Shown one piece after another: positions 25,400 through 40,700 of a stretch of 64,000 nt of DNA. The notes beneath the pieces are model-generated. The model was not told the origin of the DNA. It was given only the letters and a program-made list of their open reading frames with translations, and made no database searches. Within the stretch, counting starts at the first letter, position 1; each line of letters begins with the position of its first letter. The stretch comes from Patellifolia procumbens (taxonomy: Eukaryota > Streptophyta > Magnoliopsida > Caryophyllales > Amaranthaceae), in contig CANSGD010001448.1 in NCBI GenBank assembly GCA_947645195.1, forward strand, positions 186,001 through 250,000, given 5' to 3'. A program made the translations under genes and the position numbers.

Positions 25400-28300
25400 A
25401 ATCTTTTTTTCCATCAACGTAGATTGAGTGCCGTTACGGAGCATATGTGACTCAAAACCACCTCATACAACGGCCGTTTGGCCCCATATTTTGTATTAGA
25501 TGTTTTTTTGGTCATGAAAACCTACCACCAAAATTTCATTCCAATCTGGAAACTTTTTTGATACCTTATTTTCCATCAACGTGAATTGATTGCCGTTACG
25601 GAGACTATGTTACTCAAAACCACCTCAAACGATTGTCGTTTGGCCTCATATTTGGTGTTTCATATTTTTTGGTCATTAAAACCTACCACCAAAATTTCGT
25701 CTCAATCTGAAAACTTTTTTTAAAACCTTTTTTTCCATCAATGTGGACAGAATGTCGATACGGACCATATGTGACTCAAAACCACCTCATATGACGGTCG
25801 TTTGGCCCCATTTTTTGTTTTTGTTATTTTTTTAATCATTAAAACGTACCACCAAAATTTCGTCCCAATCTGGAAACTGTATTTTGATACCTTATTTTCC
25901 ATCATTGTGGACTGAGTGCCGTTAAGAAGCATATGTTACTCAAAACCACCTCATACAACGGCCGTTTGGCCCCATATTTGGTATTTCATATTTTTTAGTA
26001 ATTGAAACCTACCACAAAAATTTCGTCTGAATCTGGAAACTTTTTTTTGAAACCTTTTTTTCCATCAACGTTTACTGAGTGCCATTACGGAGTAATGTGA
26101 TTCAAAACCACCTTATACGACTTTTGTTTGGCCCCATATTTGCTATTTCATATTTTTCTAGTCATTAAAACCTACCATCAAAATTTCGTCTCAATCTGAA
26201 AACTTTTTTTTGAAACTTTCATTTCCATCAACGTGGACCGAGTGCTGTTAAGGAGCATATGTTACTCAAAACCACCTCATACGACATCCGTTTGGCCCCA
26301 TATTTGGTATTTCATATTTTTTTGGTCATTGAAACCTACCACCAAAATTTCATCTCAATTTGGAAACCTTTTTTTGATACCTTATTTTCCATCAACGTGG
26401 ACCGAGTGCCGTTACGGAGCATATGTGACTCAAAACCATCTCATACGACGGTCGTTTGGCACCATATTTTGAAATTCATATTTTATTGGTCATGGAAACC
26501 TACCACAAAAATTTCATCTCAATTTGGAAACTTTTTTTGAAACCTTTTTTTCCATCAACGTGGACCGAGTGCCGTAACGGAGCATATGTCACTCAAAACC
26601 ACCTCATATGACGGCCGTTTGGCCCCATATTTTGTATTTCGTATATTTTTTGTCATTGAAACCTACCACCAAAATTTCATCTCGATTTGGAAACTTTTTT
26701 TGAAACCTTTTTTTCCATCAACGTGGACAGAGTGCCGTTACGAAGCATATGTGACTCAAAACCACCTCATACGACGGCCGTTTGGCCCCATGTTTGGTAT
26801 TTCATATTAAATTCTACCACAAAAATTTCGTCTCAATCAGAAAATGTTTTTTTGAAACCTTTTTTTCCATCAATGTAGACTGAGTGCCGTAACGGAGCAT
26901 ATGTCACTCAAAACCACCTCATACGACGGCCAAATGGCCCCATATTTTGTATTTCGTATATTTTTGGTCATTGAAACCTACCACCAAAATTTCATCTCGA
27001 TTTGGAAACTTTTTTGCAACCTTTTTTCCATCAACGTGGACAGAGTGCTGTTACGAAGCATATGTGACTCAAAACCACCTCATACGACGGCCGTTTGGCC
27101 CCATATTTTGTATTTCATATTTATTTGGAAATTGAAACCTACCACAAAAATTTCGTCTCAATCTGGAAACTTTTTTTAATACCTTTTTTTCCATCAACGT
27201 GGACCGAGTGCCGTTACGGAGCATATGTTACTCAAAACCACCTCATACGACGCCGTTTTGCCCAATATTTGGTATTTCATATTATTTTTTTATCATTAAA
27301 ACCTACCACCAAAATTTAATCTCAATCTGAAAACTTTTTTTTGAAACTTTTTTTCCATCTACGTGGACTGAGTGCCGTTACGGAGCATAAGTAACTCAAA
27401 ACCACTTCATACGACACCGTTTTGCCCAATATTTGGTATTTCACATTTTTTTATCATTAAAACCTACCACCAAAATTTCATCTCAATCTGAAAACTTTTT
27501 TTTGAAACTTTTTGCCCAACAACGTGGACTGAGTGCCGTTACGGAGCATATGTGACTCAAAACCAACTCATACGACGCCGTTTGCTCCATATTTTGTATT
27601 TCATATTTTTTTGGTCATTGAAACCTACCACCAAAATTTCGCCTTAATCTAAAAACTTTTTTTTGAAACCTTTTTTTCCATCAACGTCGACTCAGTGCCG
27701 TTACGGAGCATATGTGACTCAAAACCACCTCAGACGACGGCCGTTTGGCCACATATGTTGTATTTGATATTTTTTTGGTCATTAAAACCTACCACCAAAA
27801 TTTCATCCCAATCTGGAAACTTTTTTGATACCTTATTCTCCATCAACGTGAATTGACTGCCGTTACGGAGACTATGTTACTCAAAATCACCTCATACGAT
27901 GGTCGTTTGGCCCCATATTTGGTATTTCATATTTTTTTGGTCATTAAAACCTACCACCAAAATTTCGTCTCAATTTGAAAACTTTTTTTAAAACCTTTTT
28001 TTCCATCAACGTGGACAGAATGTCGTTATGGAGCATATGTGACTCAAAACCACCTCATACGACGGTTGTTTGGCCCCATATTTTGTATTTGTTATTTTTT
28101 TAATCATTAAAACGTACCACCAAAATTTCGTCCCAATCTGGAAACTGTATTTTGATACCTTATTCTCCATCATTGTGGACTGAGTGCCGTTAAGGAGCAT
28201 ATGTTACTCAAAACCACCTCATACAACGGCCGTTTGGTCCCTTATTTGATATTTCATATTTTTTATTAATTGAAACCTACCACAAAATTTTCGTCTGAAA

Positions 28301-31130
28301 CTGGAAACTTTTGTTTGAAACCTTTTTTTCCATCAACGTTGACTGAGTGTCATTACGGAGTAATGTGACTCAAAACCACCTTATACGATTTTTGTTTGGC
28401 CCCATATTTGCTATTTCATATTTTTCTGGTCATTAAAACCTACCATCAAATTTTCGTCTCAATCTAAAAACTTTTTTTTGAAACCTTCTTTTCCATCAAC
28501 GTGGACTGAGTGCTGTCAAGGAGCATGTTACTCAAAACCACCTCATACAACATCCGTTTGGCCCTATATTTGGTATTTAATTTTTTTTGTCATTGAAACC
28601 TACCACTAAAATTTCATCTCAATTTGGAAACTTTTTTTGATACCTTATTTTCCATCAACGTGGACCGAGTGCCGTTACGGAGCATATGTGACTCAAAACC
28701 ACCTCATACGACGGTCGTTTGGCACCATATTTTGAAATTCATATTTTATTGGTCATGGAAACCTACCACAAAAATTTCATCTCAATTTGGAAATTTTTTT
28801 TGAAACCTTTTTTTCCATCAACGTGGACCGAGTGCCGTAACGGAGCATATGTCACTCAAAACCACCTCATACGACGGCCGTTTGGCCCCATATTTTGTAT
28901 TTCGTATATTTTTGGTCATTGAAACCAACCACCAAAATTTCATCTCAATTTGGAAACTTTTTTTTGATACCTTATTTTCCATCAACGTGGACCGAGTGCC
29001 GTTACGAAGCATATGTGATTCAAAACCACCTCATACGACGGCCGTTTGGCCCCATATTTTGTATTTCGTATATTTTTGGTCATTGAAACCTACCACCAAA
29101 ATTTCATCTCAATTTGGAAACTTTTTTGGAAACCTTTTTTTCCATCAACGTGGACAGAGTGCCGTTACGAAGCATATGTGACTCAAAACCACCTCATACG
29201 ACGGCCGTTTGGCCCCATATTTTGTATTTCATTTTTATTTGGTAATTGAAACCTACCACAAAAATTTCGTCTCAATCTGGAAACTTTTTTTAATACCTTT
29301 TTTTCCATCAACGTGGACCGAGTGCCGTTACGGAGCATATGTTACTCAAAACCACCTCATACGACCGCCGTTTTGATAAATATTTGGTAATTCATATAAT
29401 TTTTTTATCATTAAAACCTACCACCAAAATTTCATCTCAATCTGAAAACTTTTTTTTGAAACTCTTTTTCCATCAACGTGAATTGATTGCCGTTACGGAG
29501 ACTATGTTACTCAAAACCATCTCAAACGATGGTCGTTTGGCCTCATATTTGGTATTTCATATTTTTTTGGTCATTAAAACCTACCACCAAAATTTCGTCT
29601 CAATCTGAAAACTTTTTTTAAAACCTTTTTTCCCATCAATGTGGACAGAATGTCGATACAGAGCATATGTGACTCAAAACCACCTCATATGACGGTCGTT
29701 TGGCCCCATTTTTTGTATTTGTTATTTTTTTAATCATTAAAACGTACCACCAAAATTTCGTCCCAATCTGGAAACTGTATTTTGATACCTTATTTTCCAT
29801 CATTGTGGACTGAGTGCCGTTAAGAAGCATATATTACTCAAAACCACCTCATACAACGGCCGTTTGGCCCCATATTTGGTATTTCATATTTTTTAGTAAT
29901 TGAAACCTACCACAAAAAGTTCGTCTGAATCTGGAAACTTTTTTTTGAAACCTTTTTTTCAATCAACGTTTACTGAGTGCCATTACGGAGTAATGTGATT
30001 CAAAACCACCTTATACGACTTTTGTTTGGCCCCATATTTGCTATTTCATATTTTTCTGGTCATTAAAACCTACCATCAAAATTTTGTCTCAATCTGAAAA
30101 CTTTTTTTTGAAACTTTCATTTCCATCAACCTGGACCGAGTGCTGTTAAGGAGCATATGTTACTCAAAACCACCTCATACGACATCCGTTTGGCCCCATA
30201 TTTTGTATTTCATATTTTTTTGGTCATTGAAACCTACCACCAAAATTTCATCTCAATTTGGAAACCTTTTTTTGATACCTTATTTTCCATCAACGTGGAC
30301 CGAGTGCCGTTACGGAGCATATGTGAGTCAAAACCACCTCATACGACGGTCGTTTGGCACCATATTTTGAAATTCATATTTTATTGGTCTTGGAAACCTA
30401 CCACAAAAATTTCATCTCAATTTGGAAACTTTTTTTGAAACCCTTTTTTCCATCAACGTGGACCGAGTGCCGTAACGGAGCATATGTCACTCAAAACCAC
30501 CTCATACGACGGCCGTTTGGCCCCATATTTTGTATTTCGTATATTTTTTGTCATTGAAACCTACCACCAAAATTTCATCTCGATTTGGAAACTTTTTTTG
30601 AAACCTTTTTTTCCATCAACGTGGACAGAGTGCCGTTACGAAGCATATGTGACTCAAAACCACCTCATACGACGGCCGTTTGGCCCCATGTTTGGTATTT
30701 CATATTAAATTCTACCACAAAAATTTCGTCTCAATCAGAAAATGTTTTTTTGAAACCTTTTTTTCCATCAATGTGGACTGAGTGCCGTAACGGAGCATAT
30801 GTCACTCAAAACCACCTCATACGACGGCCAAATGGCCCCATATTTTGTATTTGGTATATTTTTGGTCATTGAAACCTACCACCAAAATTTCATCTCGATT
30901 TGGAAACTTTTTTTGCAACCTTTTTTTCCATCAACGTGGACAGAGTGCTGTTACGAAGCATATGTGACTCAAAACCACCTCATACGACGGCCGTTTGGCC
31001 CCATATTTTGTATTTCATATTTATTTGGAAATTGAAACCTACCACAAAAATTTCGTCTCAATCTGGAAACGTTTTTTAATACCTTTTTTTCCATCAACGT
31101 GGACCGAGTGCCGTTACGGAGCATATGTTA
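25400..31130. repeat. 3.90-kb duplicated satellite segment (two copies separated by other monomers)
   Basis: About 25.4-27.2 kb matches about 29.3-31.1 kb with a constant offset of 3898 bp. Shared diagnostics: the shortened monomer reading TTCATATTAAATTCTACC (26801 and 30699), a monomer with GACGGCCAAATGGCC in place of GGCCGTTTGGCC (26925 and 30823), and GGAAATTGAAACC (27126 and 31026). The sequence between the two copies also resembles later units: 28719, 31537, 33000, 34302 and 36255 begin the same ACCATATTTTGAAATTC monomer. Confidence 0.72.
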
Positions 31131-34100
31131 CTCAAAACCACCTCATACGACGCCGTTTTGCCTAATATTTTATTTTTTTATCATTAAAACCTACCACCTT
31201 ATACAACTTTTGTTTGGCCCCATATTTGCTATTTCATATTTTTCTGGTCATTAAAACCTACCATCAAAATTTCGTCTCAATCTAAAAACTTTTTTTTGAA
31301 ACCTTCTTTTCCATCAACGTGGACTGAGTGCTGTTAAGGAGCATGTTACTCAAAACCACCTCATAAGACATCCGTTTGGCCCCATATTTGGTATTTAATT
31401 TTTTTTGTCATTGAAACCTACCACTAAAATTTCATCTCAATTTGGAAACTTTTTTTGATACCTTATTTTCCATCAACGTGGACCGAGTGCCGTTACGGAG
31501 CATATGTGACTCAAAACCACCTCATACGACGGTCGTTTGGCACCATATTTTGAAATTCATATTTTATTGGTCATGGAAACCTACCACAAAAATTTCATCT
31601 CAATTTGGAAATTTTTTTTGAAACCTTTTTTTCCATCAATGTGGACCGAGTGCCGTAACGGAGCATATGTCCCTCAAAACCACCTCATACGACGGCCATT
31701 TGGCCCCATATTTTGTATTTCGTATATTTTTGGTCATTGAAACCTACCACCAAAATTTCATCTCGATTTGGAAACTTTTTTTGAAACCTTTTTTTTTCCA
31801 TCAACGTGGACAGAGTGCCGTTACGAAGCATATGTGATTCAAAACCACCTCATACGACGGCCGTTTGGCCCCATATTTTGTATTTCATATTTATTTGGTA
31901 ATTGAAACCTACCACAAAAATTTCGTCTCAATCTGGAAACTTTTTTTAATACCTTTTTTTCATCAACGTGGACCGAGTGCCGTTACAGAGCATATGTTAC
32001 TCAAAACCACCTCATACGACCGCCGTTTGGCCCCATATTTTGTATTTGATATTTTTTTGGTCATTAAAACCTACCACCAAAATTTCATCCCAATCTGGAA
32101 ACTTTTTTGATACCTTATTTTTATCAACGTGAATTGACTGCCGTTACGGAGACTATGTTACTCAAAATCACCTCATACGATGGTCGTTTGGCCCCATATT
32201 TGGTATTTCATATGTTTTTGGTCATTAAAACCTACCACCAAAATTTCGTCTCAATCTGAAAACTTTTTTTAAAACCTTTTTTTCCATCAACGTGGACAGA
32301 ATGTCGTTATGGAGCATATGTGACTCAAAACCACCTCATAAGACGGTTGTTTGGCCCCATATTTTGTATTTGTTATTTTTTTAATCATTAAAACGTACCA
32401 CCAAAATTTCGTCCCAATCTGGAAACTGTATTTTGATACCTTATTTTCCATCATTGTGGACTGAGTGCCGTTAAGGAGCATATGTTACTCAAAACCACCT
32501 CATACAACGGCCGTTTGGCCCCTTATTTGGTATTTCATTTTTTTTATTAATTGAAACCTACCACAAAATTTTCGTCTGAAACTGGAAACTTTTGTTTGAA
32601 ACCTTTTTTTCCATCAACGTTGACTGAGTGTCATTACGGAGTAATGTGACTCAAAACCACCTTATACGACTTTTGTTTGGCCCCATATTTGCTATTTCAT
32701 ATTTTTCTGGTCATTAAAACCTACCATCAAAATTTCGTCTCAATCTAAAAACTTTTTTTTGAAACCTTCTTTTCCATCAACGTGGACTGAGTGCTATTAA
32801 GGAGCATGTTACTCAAAACCACCTCATACGACCTCCGTTTGGCCCCATATTTGGTATTTAATTTTTTTTGTCATTGAAACCTACCACTAAAATTTCATCT
32901 AAATTTGGAAATTTTTTTTGATACCTTATTTTCCATCAACGTGGACCGAGTGCCGTTACGGAGCATATGTGACTCAAAACCACCTCATACGACGGTCGTT
33001 TGGCACCATATTTTGAAATTCATATTTTATTGGTCATGGAAACCTACCACAAAAATTTCATCTCAATTTGGAAATTTTTTTTGAAACCTTTTTTTCCATC
33101 AACGTGGACCGAGTGCCGTAACGGAGCATATGTCACTCAATACCACCTCATACGACGGCCGTTTGGCCCCATATTTTGTATTTCGTATATTTTTGGTCAT
33201 TGAAACCTACCACCAAAATTTCATCTCGATTTGGAAACTTTTTTTGAAACCTTTTTTTTTCCATCAACGTGGACAGAGTGCCGTTACGAAGCATATGTGA
33301 TTCAAAACCACCTCATACGACGGCCGTTTGGCCCCATATTTTGTATTTCATATTTATTTGGTAATTGAAACCTACCACAAAAATTTCGTCTCAATCTGGA
33401 AACTTTTTTTAATACCTTTTTTTCCATCAACGTGGACCGAGTGCCGTTACGGAGCATATGTTACTCAAAACCACCTCATACGACCGCCGTTTGGCCCCAT
33501 ATTTTGTATTTGATATTTTTTGGTCTTTAAAACCTACCACCAAAATTTCATCCCAATCTGGAAACTTTTTTGATACCTTATTTTCCATCAACGTGAATTG
33601 ACTGCCGTTACGGAGACTATGTTACTCAAAATCACCTCATACGATGGTCGTTTGGCCCAATATTTGGTATTTCATATTTTTTTGGTCATTAAAACCTACC
33701 ACCAAAATTTCGTCTCAATCTGAAAACTTTTTTTAAGACCTTTTTTTCCATTAACGTGGACAGAATGTCGTTATGGAGCATATGTGACTCAAAACCACCT
33801 CATACGACGGTTGTTTGGCCCCATATTTTGTATTTGTTATTTTTTTAATCATTAAAACGTACCACCAAAATTTAGTCCCAATCTGGAAACTGTATTTTGA
33901 TACCTTATTTTCCATCATTGTGGACTGAGTGCCGTTAAGGAGCATATGTTACTCAAAACCACCTCATACAACGGCCGTTTGGCCCCTTATTTGGTATTTC
34001 ATATTTTTTATTAATTGAAACCTACCACAAAATTTTCGTCTGAATCTGGAAACTTTTTTTTGAAACCTTCTTTTCCATCAACGTGGACTGAGTGCTGTTA

Positions 34101-37100
34101 AGGAGCATGTTACTCAAAACCACCTCATACGACATCCGTTTGGCCCCATATTTGGTATTTCATTTTTTTTTGTCATTGAAACCTACCACGAAAATTTCAT
34201 CTCAGTTTGGAAACTTTTTTTGATACCTTATTTTCCATCAACGTGGACCGAGTGCCGTTACGGAACATATGTGACTCAAAACCACCTCATACGACGGTCG
34301 TTTGGCACCATATTTTGAAATTCATATTTTATTGGTCACGGAAACCTACCACAAAAATTTCATCTCAATTTGGAAACTTTTTTTGAAACCTTTTTTTCCA
34401 TCAACGTGGACCGAGTGCCGTAACGGAGCATATGTCACTCAAAACCACCTCATACGACGGCCGTTTGGCCCCATATTTTGTATTTCGTATATTTTTTGTC
34501 ATTGAAACCTACCACCAAAATTTCATCTCGATTTGGAAACCTTTTTTGAAACCTTTTTTTCCATCAACGTGGACAGAGTGCTGTTACGAAGCATATGTGA
34601 CTCAAAACCACCTCATACGACGATCGTTTGGCCCCATATTTTGTATTTCATATTTATTTGGAATTTGAAACCTACCACAAAAATTTCGTCTCAATCTGGA
34701 AACTTTTTTTAATACCTTTTTTTCCATCAACGTGGACCGAGTGCCGTTACGGGGCATATGTTACTCAAAACCACCTCATACGACGCCGTTTTGCCCAATA
34801 TTTGGTATTTCATATTATTTTTTTATCATTAAAACCTACCACCAAAATTTCATCTCAATCTGAAAACTTTTTTTTGAAACTTTTTTTCCATCTACGTGGA
34901 CTGAGTTCCGTTACGGAGCATAAGTTACTGAAAACAATTTCATACGACACCGTTTTGCCCAATATTTGGTATTTCACATTTTTTTTATCATTAAAACCTA
35001 CCACCAAAATTTCATCTCAATCTGAAAACTTTTTTTTGAAACTTTTTTCCCAACAACGTGGACTGAGTGCCGTTACGGAGCATATGTGACTCAAAACCAA
35101 CTCATACGACGGCCGTTTGCCCCATATTTTGTATTTCATATTTTTTGGTCATTGAAACCTACCACCAAAATTTCGTCTTAATCTGGAAACTTTTTTTTGA
35201 AACCTTTTTTTCCATCAACGTAGACTGAGTGCCGTTACGGAGCATATGTGACTCAAAACCACCTCAGACGACGGCCGTTTGGCCCCATATTTTGTATTTG
35301 ATACTTTTTTGGTCATTAAAACCTACCACCAAAAATTCATCCCAATCTGGAAACTTTTTTGATACCTTATTTTCCATCAACGTGAAATGACTGCCGTTAC
35401 GGAGACTATGTTACTCAAAATTACCTCATACGATGGTCGTTTGGCCCCATATTTGGTATTTCATATTTTTTTGGTCATTAAAACCTACCACCAAAATTTC
35501 GTCTCAAGCTGAAAACTTTTTTTAAAACCTTTTTTTCCATTAACGTGGACAGAATGTCGTTATGGAGCATATGTGACACAAAACCACCTCATACGACGGT
35601 TGTTTGGCCCCATATTTTGTATTTGTTATTTTTTTAATCATTAAAACGTACCACCAAAATTTCGTCCCAATGTGGAAACTGTATTTTGATACCTTATTTT
35701 CCATCATTGTGGACTGAGTGCCGTTAAGGAGCATATGTTACTCAAAACCACCTCATACAACGGCCGTTTGGCCCCTTATTTGGTATTTCATATTTTTTAT
35801 TAATTGAAACCTACCACAAAATTTTCGTCTGAAACTGGAAACTTTTGTTTGAAACCTTTTTTTCCATCAACGTTGACTAAGTGCCATTACGGAGTAATGT
35901 GACTCAAAACCACCTTATACGACTTTTGTTTGGCCCCATTTTTGCTATTTCATATTTTTCTGGTCATTAAAACCTACCATCAAAATTTCGTCTCAATCTA
36001 AAAACTTTTTTGTGAAACCTTCTTTTCCATCAACGTGGACTGAGTGCTGTTAAGGAGCATGTTACTCAAAACCACCTCATACGACATCCGTTTGGCCCCA
36101 TATTTGGTATTTGATACTTTTTTGGTCATTGAAACCTACCACTAAAATTTCATCTAAATTTGGAAACTTTTTTTGATACCTTATTTTCCATCAACGTGGA
36201 CCGAGTGCCGTTACGGAGCATATGTGACTCAAAACCACCTCATACGAAGGTCGTTTGGCACCATATTTTGAAATTCATATTTTATTGGTCATGGAAACCT
36301 ACCACAAAAATTTCATCTCAATTTGGAAACTTTTTTTGAAACCTTTTTTTCCATCAACGTGGACCGAGTGCCGTAACGGAGCATATGTCACTCAAAACCA
36401 CCTCATACGACGGCCGTTTGGCCCCATATTTTGTATTTCGTATATTTTTTGTCATTGAAACCTACCACCAATATTTCATCTCGATTTGGAAACTTTTTTT
36501 GAAACCTTTTTTTTCCATCAACGTGGACAGAGTGGTGTTACGAAGCATATGTGACTCAAAACCACCTCATACGACGGCCGTTTGGCCCCATATTTTGTAT
36601 TTCATATTTATTTGGAAATTGAAACCTACCACAAAAATTTCGTCTCAATCTGGAAACTTTTTTTAATACCTTTTTTTCCATCAACGTGGACAGAGTGCCG
36701 TTACGAAGCATATGTGACTCAAAACCACCTCATACGACGTCGTTTTGCCCAATATTTGGTATTTCATATTATCTTTTTTATCATTAAAACCTACGACCAA
36801 AATTTCATCTCAATCTAAAAACTTTTTTTTGAAACTTTTTTTCCATCTACGTGGACTGAGTGCCGTTACGGAGCATAAGTTACTCAAAACCACTTCATAC
36901 GACACCGTTTTGCCCAATATTTGATATTTCACATTTTTTTTATCATTAAAAACTACCACCAAAATTTCACCTAAATCTGAAAACTTTTTTTTGAAACTTT
37001 TTTCCCAACAACGTGGACTGAGTGCTGTTACGGAGCATATGTGACTCAAAACCAACTCATACGACGGCCGTTTGCCCCATATTTTGTATTTCATATTTTT

Positions 37101-37767
37101 TTGGTCATTGAAACCTACCACCAAAATTTCGTCTTAATTTGGAAACTTTTTTTTGAAATCTTTTTTTCCATCAACGTAGACTGAGTGCCGTTACAGAGCA
37201 TATGTGACTCAAAACCACCTCAGACGACGGCCGTTTGGCCCCATATTTTGTATTTGATATTTTTTTGGTCATTAAAACCTACCACCAAAATTTCATCCCA
37301 ATCTGGAAACTTTTTTGATACCTTATTTTCCATCAACGTGAATTGACTGCCGTTACGGAGACTATGTTACTCAAAATCACCTCATACGATGGTCGTTTGG
37401 CCCCATATTTGGTATTTCATATTTTTTTGGTCATTAAAACCTACCACCAAAATTTCGTCTCAATCTGAAAACTTTTTTTAAAACCTTTTTTTCCATCAAC
37501 GTGGACAGAATGTCGTTATGGAGCATATGTGACTCAAAACCACCTCATACGACGGTTGTTTGGCCCCATATTTTGTATTTGTTATTTTTTTAATCATTAA
37601 AACGTACCACCAAAATATCGTCCCAATCTGGAAACTGTATTTTGATACCTTATTTTTTTTTTTTTTAGATAAGTGAAAAATATATTAAGTACCAAACACC
37701 ATTACAATCTACTCCAAAGTGATGGCAACCCTTCTAGGAAGGCTCCCCAAGCACCTAAGAGTAACTA

Positions 37768-40700
37768 TTACAATTGGAGCTCATCTAGCCAACATTTGAT
37801 CTTAGAGAAGGCCTTAGAGTTATAAACTAGTTTCATCCTAGTTCTAATTACAAATTTGATAGAAGCAGAACAACTATCAACACTAGGAACATAACTACAC
37901 CAGTAGGCTTGATTTCTAGCAAGCCAAATATGATACACAACAGCAGCCACAACAGAAAAAACTACTTTCCTTTTAGCTTGAGACATGTTACCCCTTTTAC
38001 TGATCCAGTTAAGGCAGTCATCCATGCTAGTCCATCTCTTCTTAATCTTGATCCATACCAGGCATTCCTCCCATATCTGCTTGCTGAACAAACAGTGAAA
38101 CAGTAACTTATCAAGGCTCTCAGTATGAGAACCACAGATGGTACATGTGTCCTCAGTACAGACACCAATTTTCTTGAGCTTTTCTCTTGTCATAATTCTT
38201 TGATGTGCTGCTAACCATATCATAAAACTATGTTTAGGTATGTTTAACCTATTCCATACAATCCTGTCCCATACCACTTTAGTACCCCTCTTCTGTGCTT
38301 GTTTATAGCACTTACCAATGGAGAAGACTTGACCAGGTTGAGGAAGCCAGGGTGCTTGTTTAACTTCATCTCTGACTTGGCAGAAGTATCTCCATATCCA
38401 GCTAGTAGTGGTTTTAGGGTGGTGATGCCACCAGTCATCTCCCTGAATGTAAACAGAATTAACCCACCTCACCCAAAGGGTGTCTTTCTTTTCAACAATG
38501 GCCCATATTTGCTTACTAACTGCTAGGAGGTTCCAAAGCTTAATATCTCTAACACCTAAGCCTCCATGGCACTTCCTGCTGCAGACTTTTTCCCAATTAA
38601 CATAACCAGGTTTAAGGTAGTTAGCATTACCTTGCCATAAGTAAACTCTGCAAATTTGATTGATTCTTGAAAGAACAGCCTCAGGGAAGATGAAAATCTG
38701 CATCCAGTAGTTGCATACACTCATTAGCACAGAGTTGACAAGCTGAAGTCTACCAGCAAATGATAGTGTTCTATGCTGCCAAGATTTGATCCTAAACAAC
38801 ATCTTTTCAACTAATTTCTCACAATCTGCAATTCTCAATTTTTTGGTGGAGATGGGAGCACCAAGATATTTGAGGGGCCAGGCACCAGAACTAAACCCAG
38901 ACATTCTTGTTATCCTATGAAGATCTGTAGCTTTCATATTAACCTGAAAAATTTCAGATTTCAGTTTATTTGCAGCTAGTCCAGAAGATTTCTCAAAGAT
39001 TTTCATGCCTTGAAGCATCAAGTAGACACTTCTGTAGTCTCCTCTACTGAACACCATAAGATCATCAGCAAAACAAAGGCTATTCAGTTTCAATTCTTGA
39101 CATCTGGGGTGGAAGCGAAAATCACTTTTTTCCCCTTGATATTTTAGTATTCTAGTGAGATACTCCATACATAAGACAAAAACAAGGGGGGAAATAGGAT
39201 CCCCTTGTCTTAATCCTCTCTTAGCCTCAAACAGTTCTGTACATGCCCCATTAAAGAGAATAGTATATTTGGTAGTAGTAATACAAACCATCAGGATATC
39301 AATGAAATCCTTAGGGAAGTTAAGGGCCTGAAGTAAATCATGCACAAAGTGCCATTCAATAGTATCATAGGCTTTTTGCAGGTCAATTTTCATCAAACAG
39401 CTTCTGGCAGCTTGTTTTCTAGTATAATGCTTGACAAGATCTTGACATAGCAGTATATTATCAATGATACTTCTACCAGCCACAAATGCACTCTGACTTT
39501 GGCTAACCAGGCCAGGCAGGACTCTTTTCAATCTGGAACATAAGAGTTTGGATATGATTTTGTATATCACTGTACAGCAGGCTATAGGTCTGTAGTCTCC
39601 AACATGTGAAGGGCAATCAACCTTAGGAACTAAGGTTATTGCTGTAGTATTTAGAGCTTGAAGCATTCTGCCTGAGCTAAATACTTCTTGCACAGCAGAG
39701 ATGACATCTTGTCCCACCACATCCCAAGCATCCTTGAAAAAACTGCTTCCATATCCATCTACCCCAGGAGATTTGTTGCTAGGGATAGACCATAGTGCTA
39801 ATTTAATTTCTTCTCCTGTGAAATGTAGGTTCAGGAGATCATGTTGAGCATCCACCAAGACAGGCCCTTGAAGAATGAAACTGCTATTGATAGGTAGAAC
39901 ATCACTTTTTGTGTTAGCAACAAAATTGCTAAAGTGCTTCAAAAAGATATGCTTCACCTCTTCATGCTCATACACCCAGACTTCATCACTACTCATAATA
40001 GCATTAATGTTATTTCTCTGAGCCAATAATTTAACACTATTATGGAATTTTTTGGTATTACTATCACCATCAAGAATCCACTCCCCCTTTGCTTTCTGAC
40101 TCAAAAAAGAAAGGTAATTGCCCTGAGCATCTTTGAGCTTTTGATGTGCTATATATTCAGCATGCACAAGACTGACATTCCTGGGATCCAAATGCAACTG
40201 ATTTTGGCAAGCTTTAAGAGCAACAACAGCATTTAGATGAGCAGCTTCAACATCTCCAAATCTATCCCTGTTGATCTTCTTAAGGCCTTGCTTCAAAATT
40301 TTCAGCTTCTGCCATACTTGGAACATCTTATAGCCATGAATTTGCTGTTGCCAAGCTACTTTAACAACATTTAGAAAGTTCTCACATTTACTCCACATCT
40401 GAAAATACCTGAAGGGGATCTTGCCTTGGGGAGTGGGAAAACACTTAATCAAAGCTGGGGAGTGATCAAAATAACCCTCAGGAAGGAAGATCACTTCAAC
40501 TGATTTGAAGAGATTTAGCCAATCAACATTAGCAACAACCCTATCCAGTTTTGCAAGCACTCTATCTTCATTATCTTGTTTATTATTCCATGTGTAAAAC
40601 CTACCAATAAATTTGACATCAGTCAAATTACAGTAATTGAGGCATCTCTGAAAAGCTGCAATCTCTCTACTAGTTACTGCAGCCCCAACTCTTTCTTCAT

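Larger units (their letters stand above)
17702..37656. repeat. Satellite block 3, about 122 monomers, with nested higher-order repeats
   Basis: The largest uninterrupted array in the window (about 20 kb). Distinct monomer subtypes recur in order: one with GTAATGTGACTC and TTTGCTATTTC, one with AAGGAGCATATGTTACTC, one with GTGAATTGACTGCC and GGAGACTATG, one with GGACAGAATGTCG, TTGTTATTTTTTTAATC and AACGTACC, and one with ACGCCGTTTTGCCC and TTTTTATCATT. The recurring GGACAGAATGTCG subtype begins near 20754, 24110, 25742, 28010, 29640, 32291, 33755, 35544 and 37498. Steps range from about 1.46 to 3.36 kb, mostly whole multiples of the monomer (9, 10, 11, 12, 14). No genes. The block ends at the LINE-3 target. 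Confidence 0.96.
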
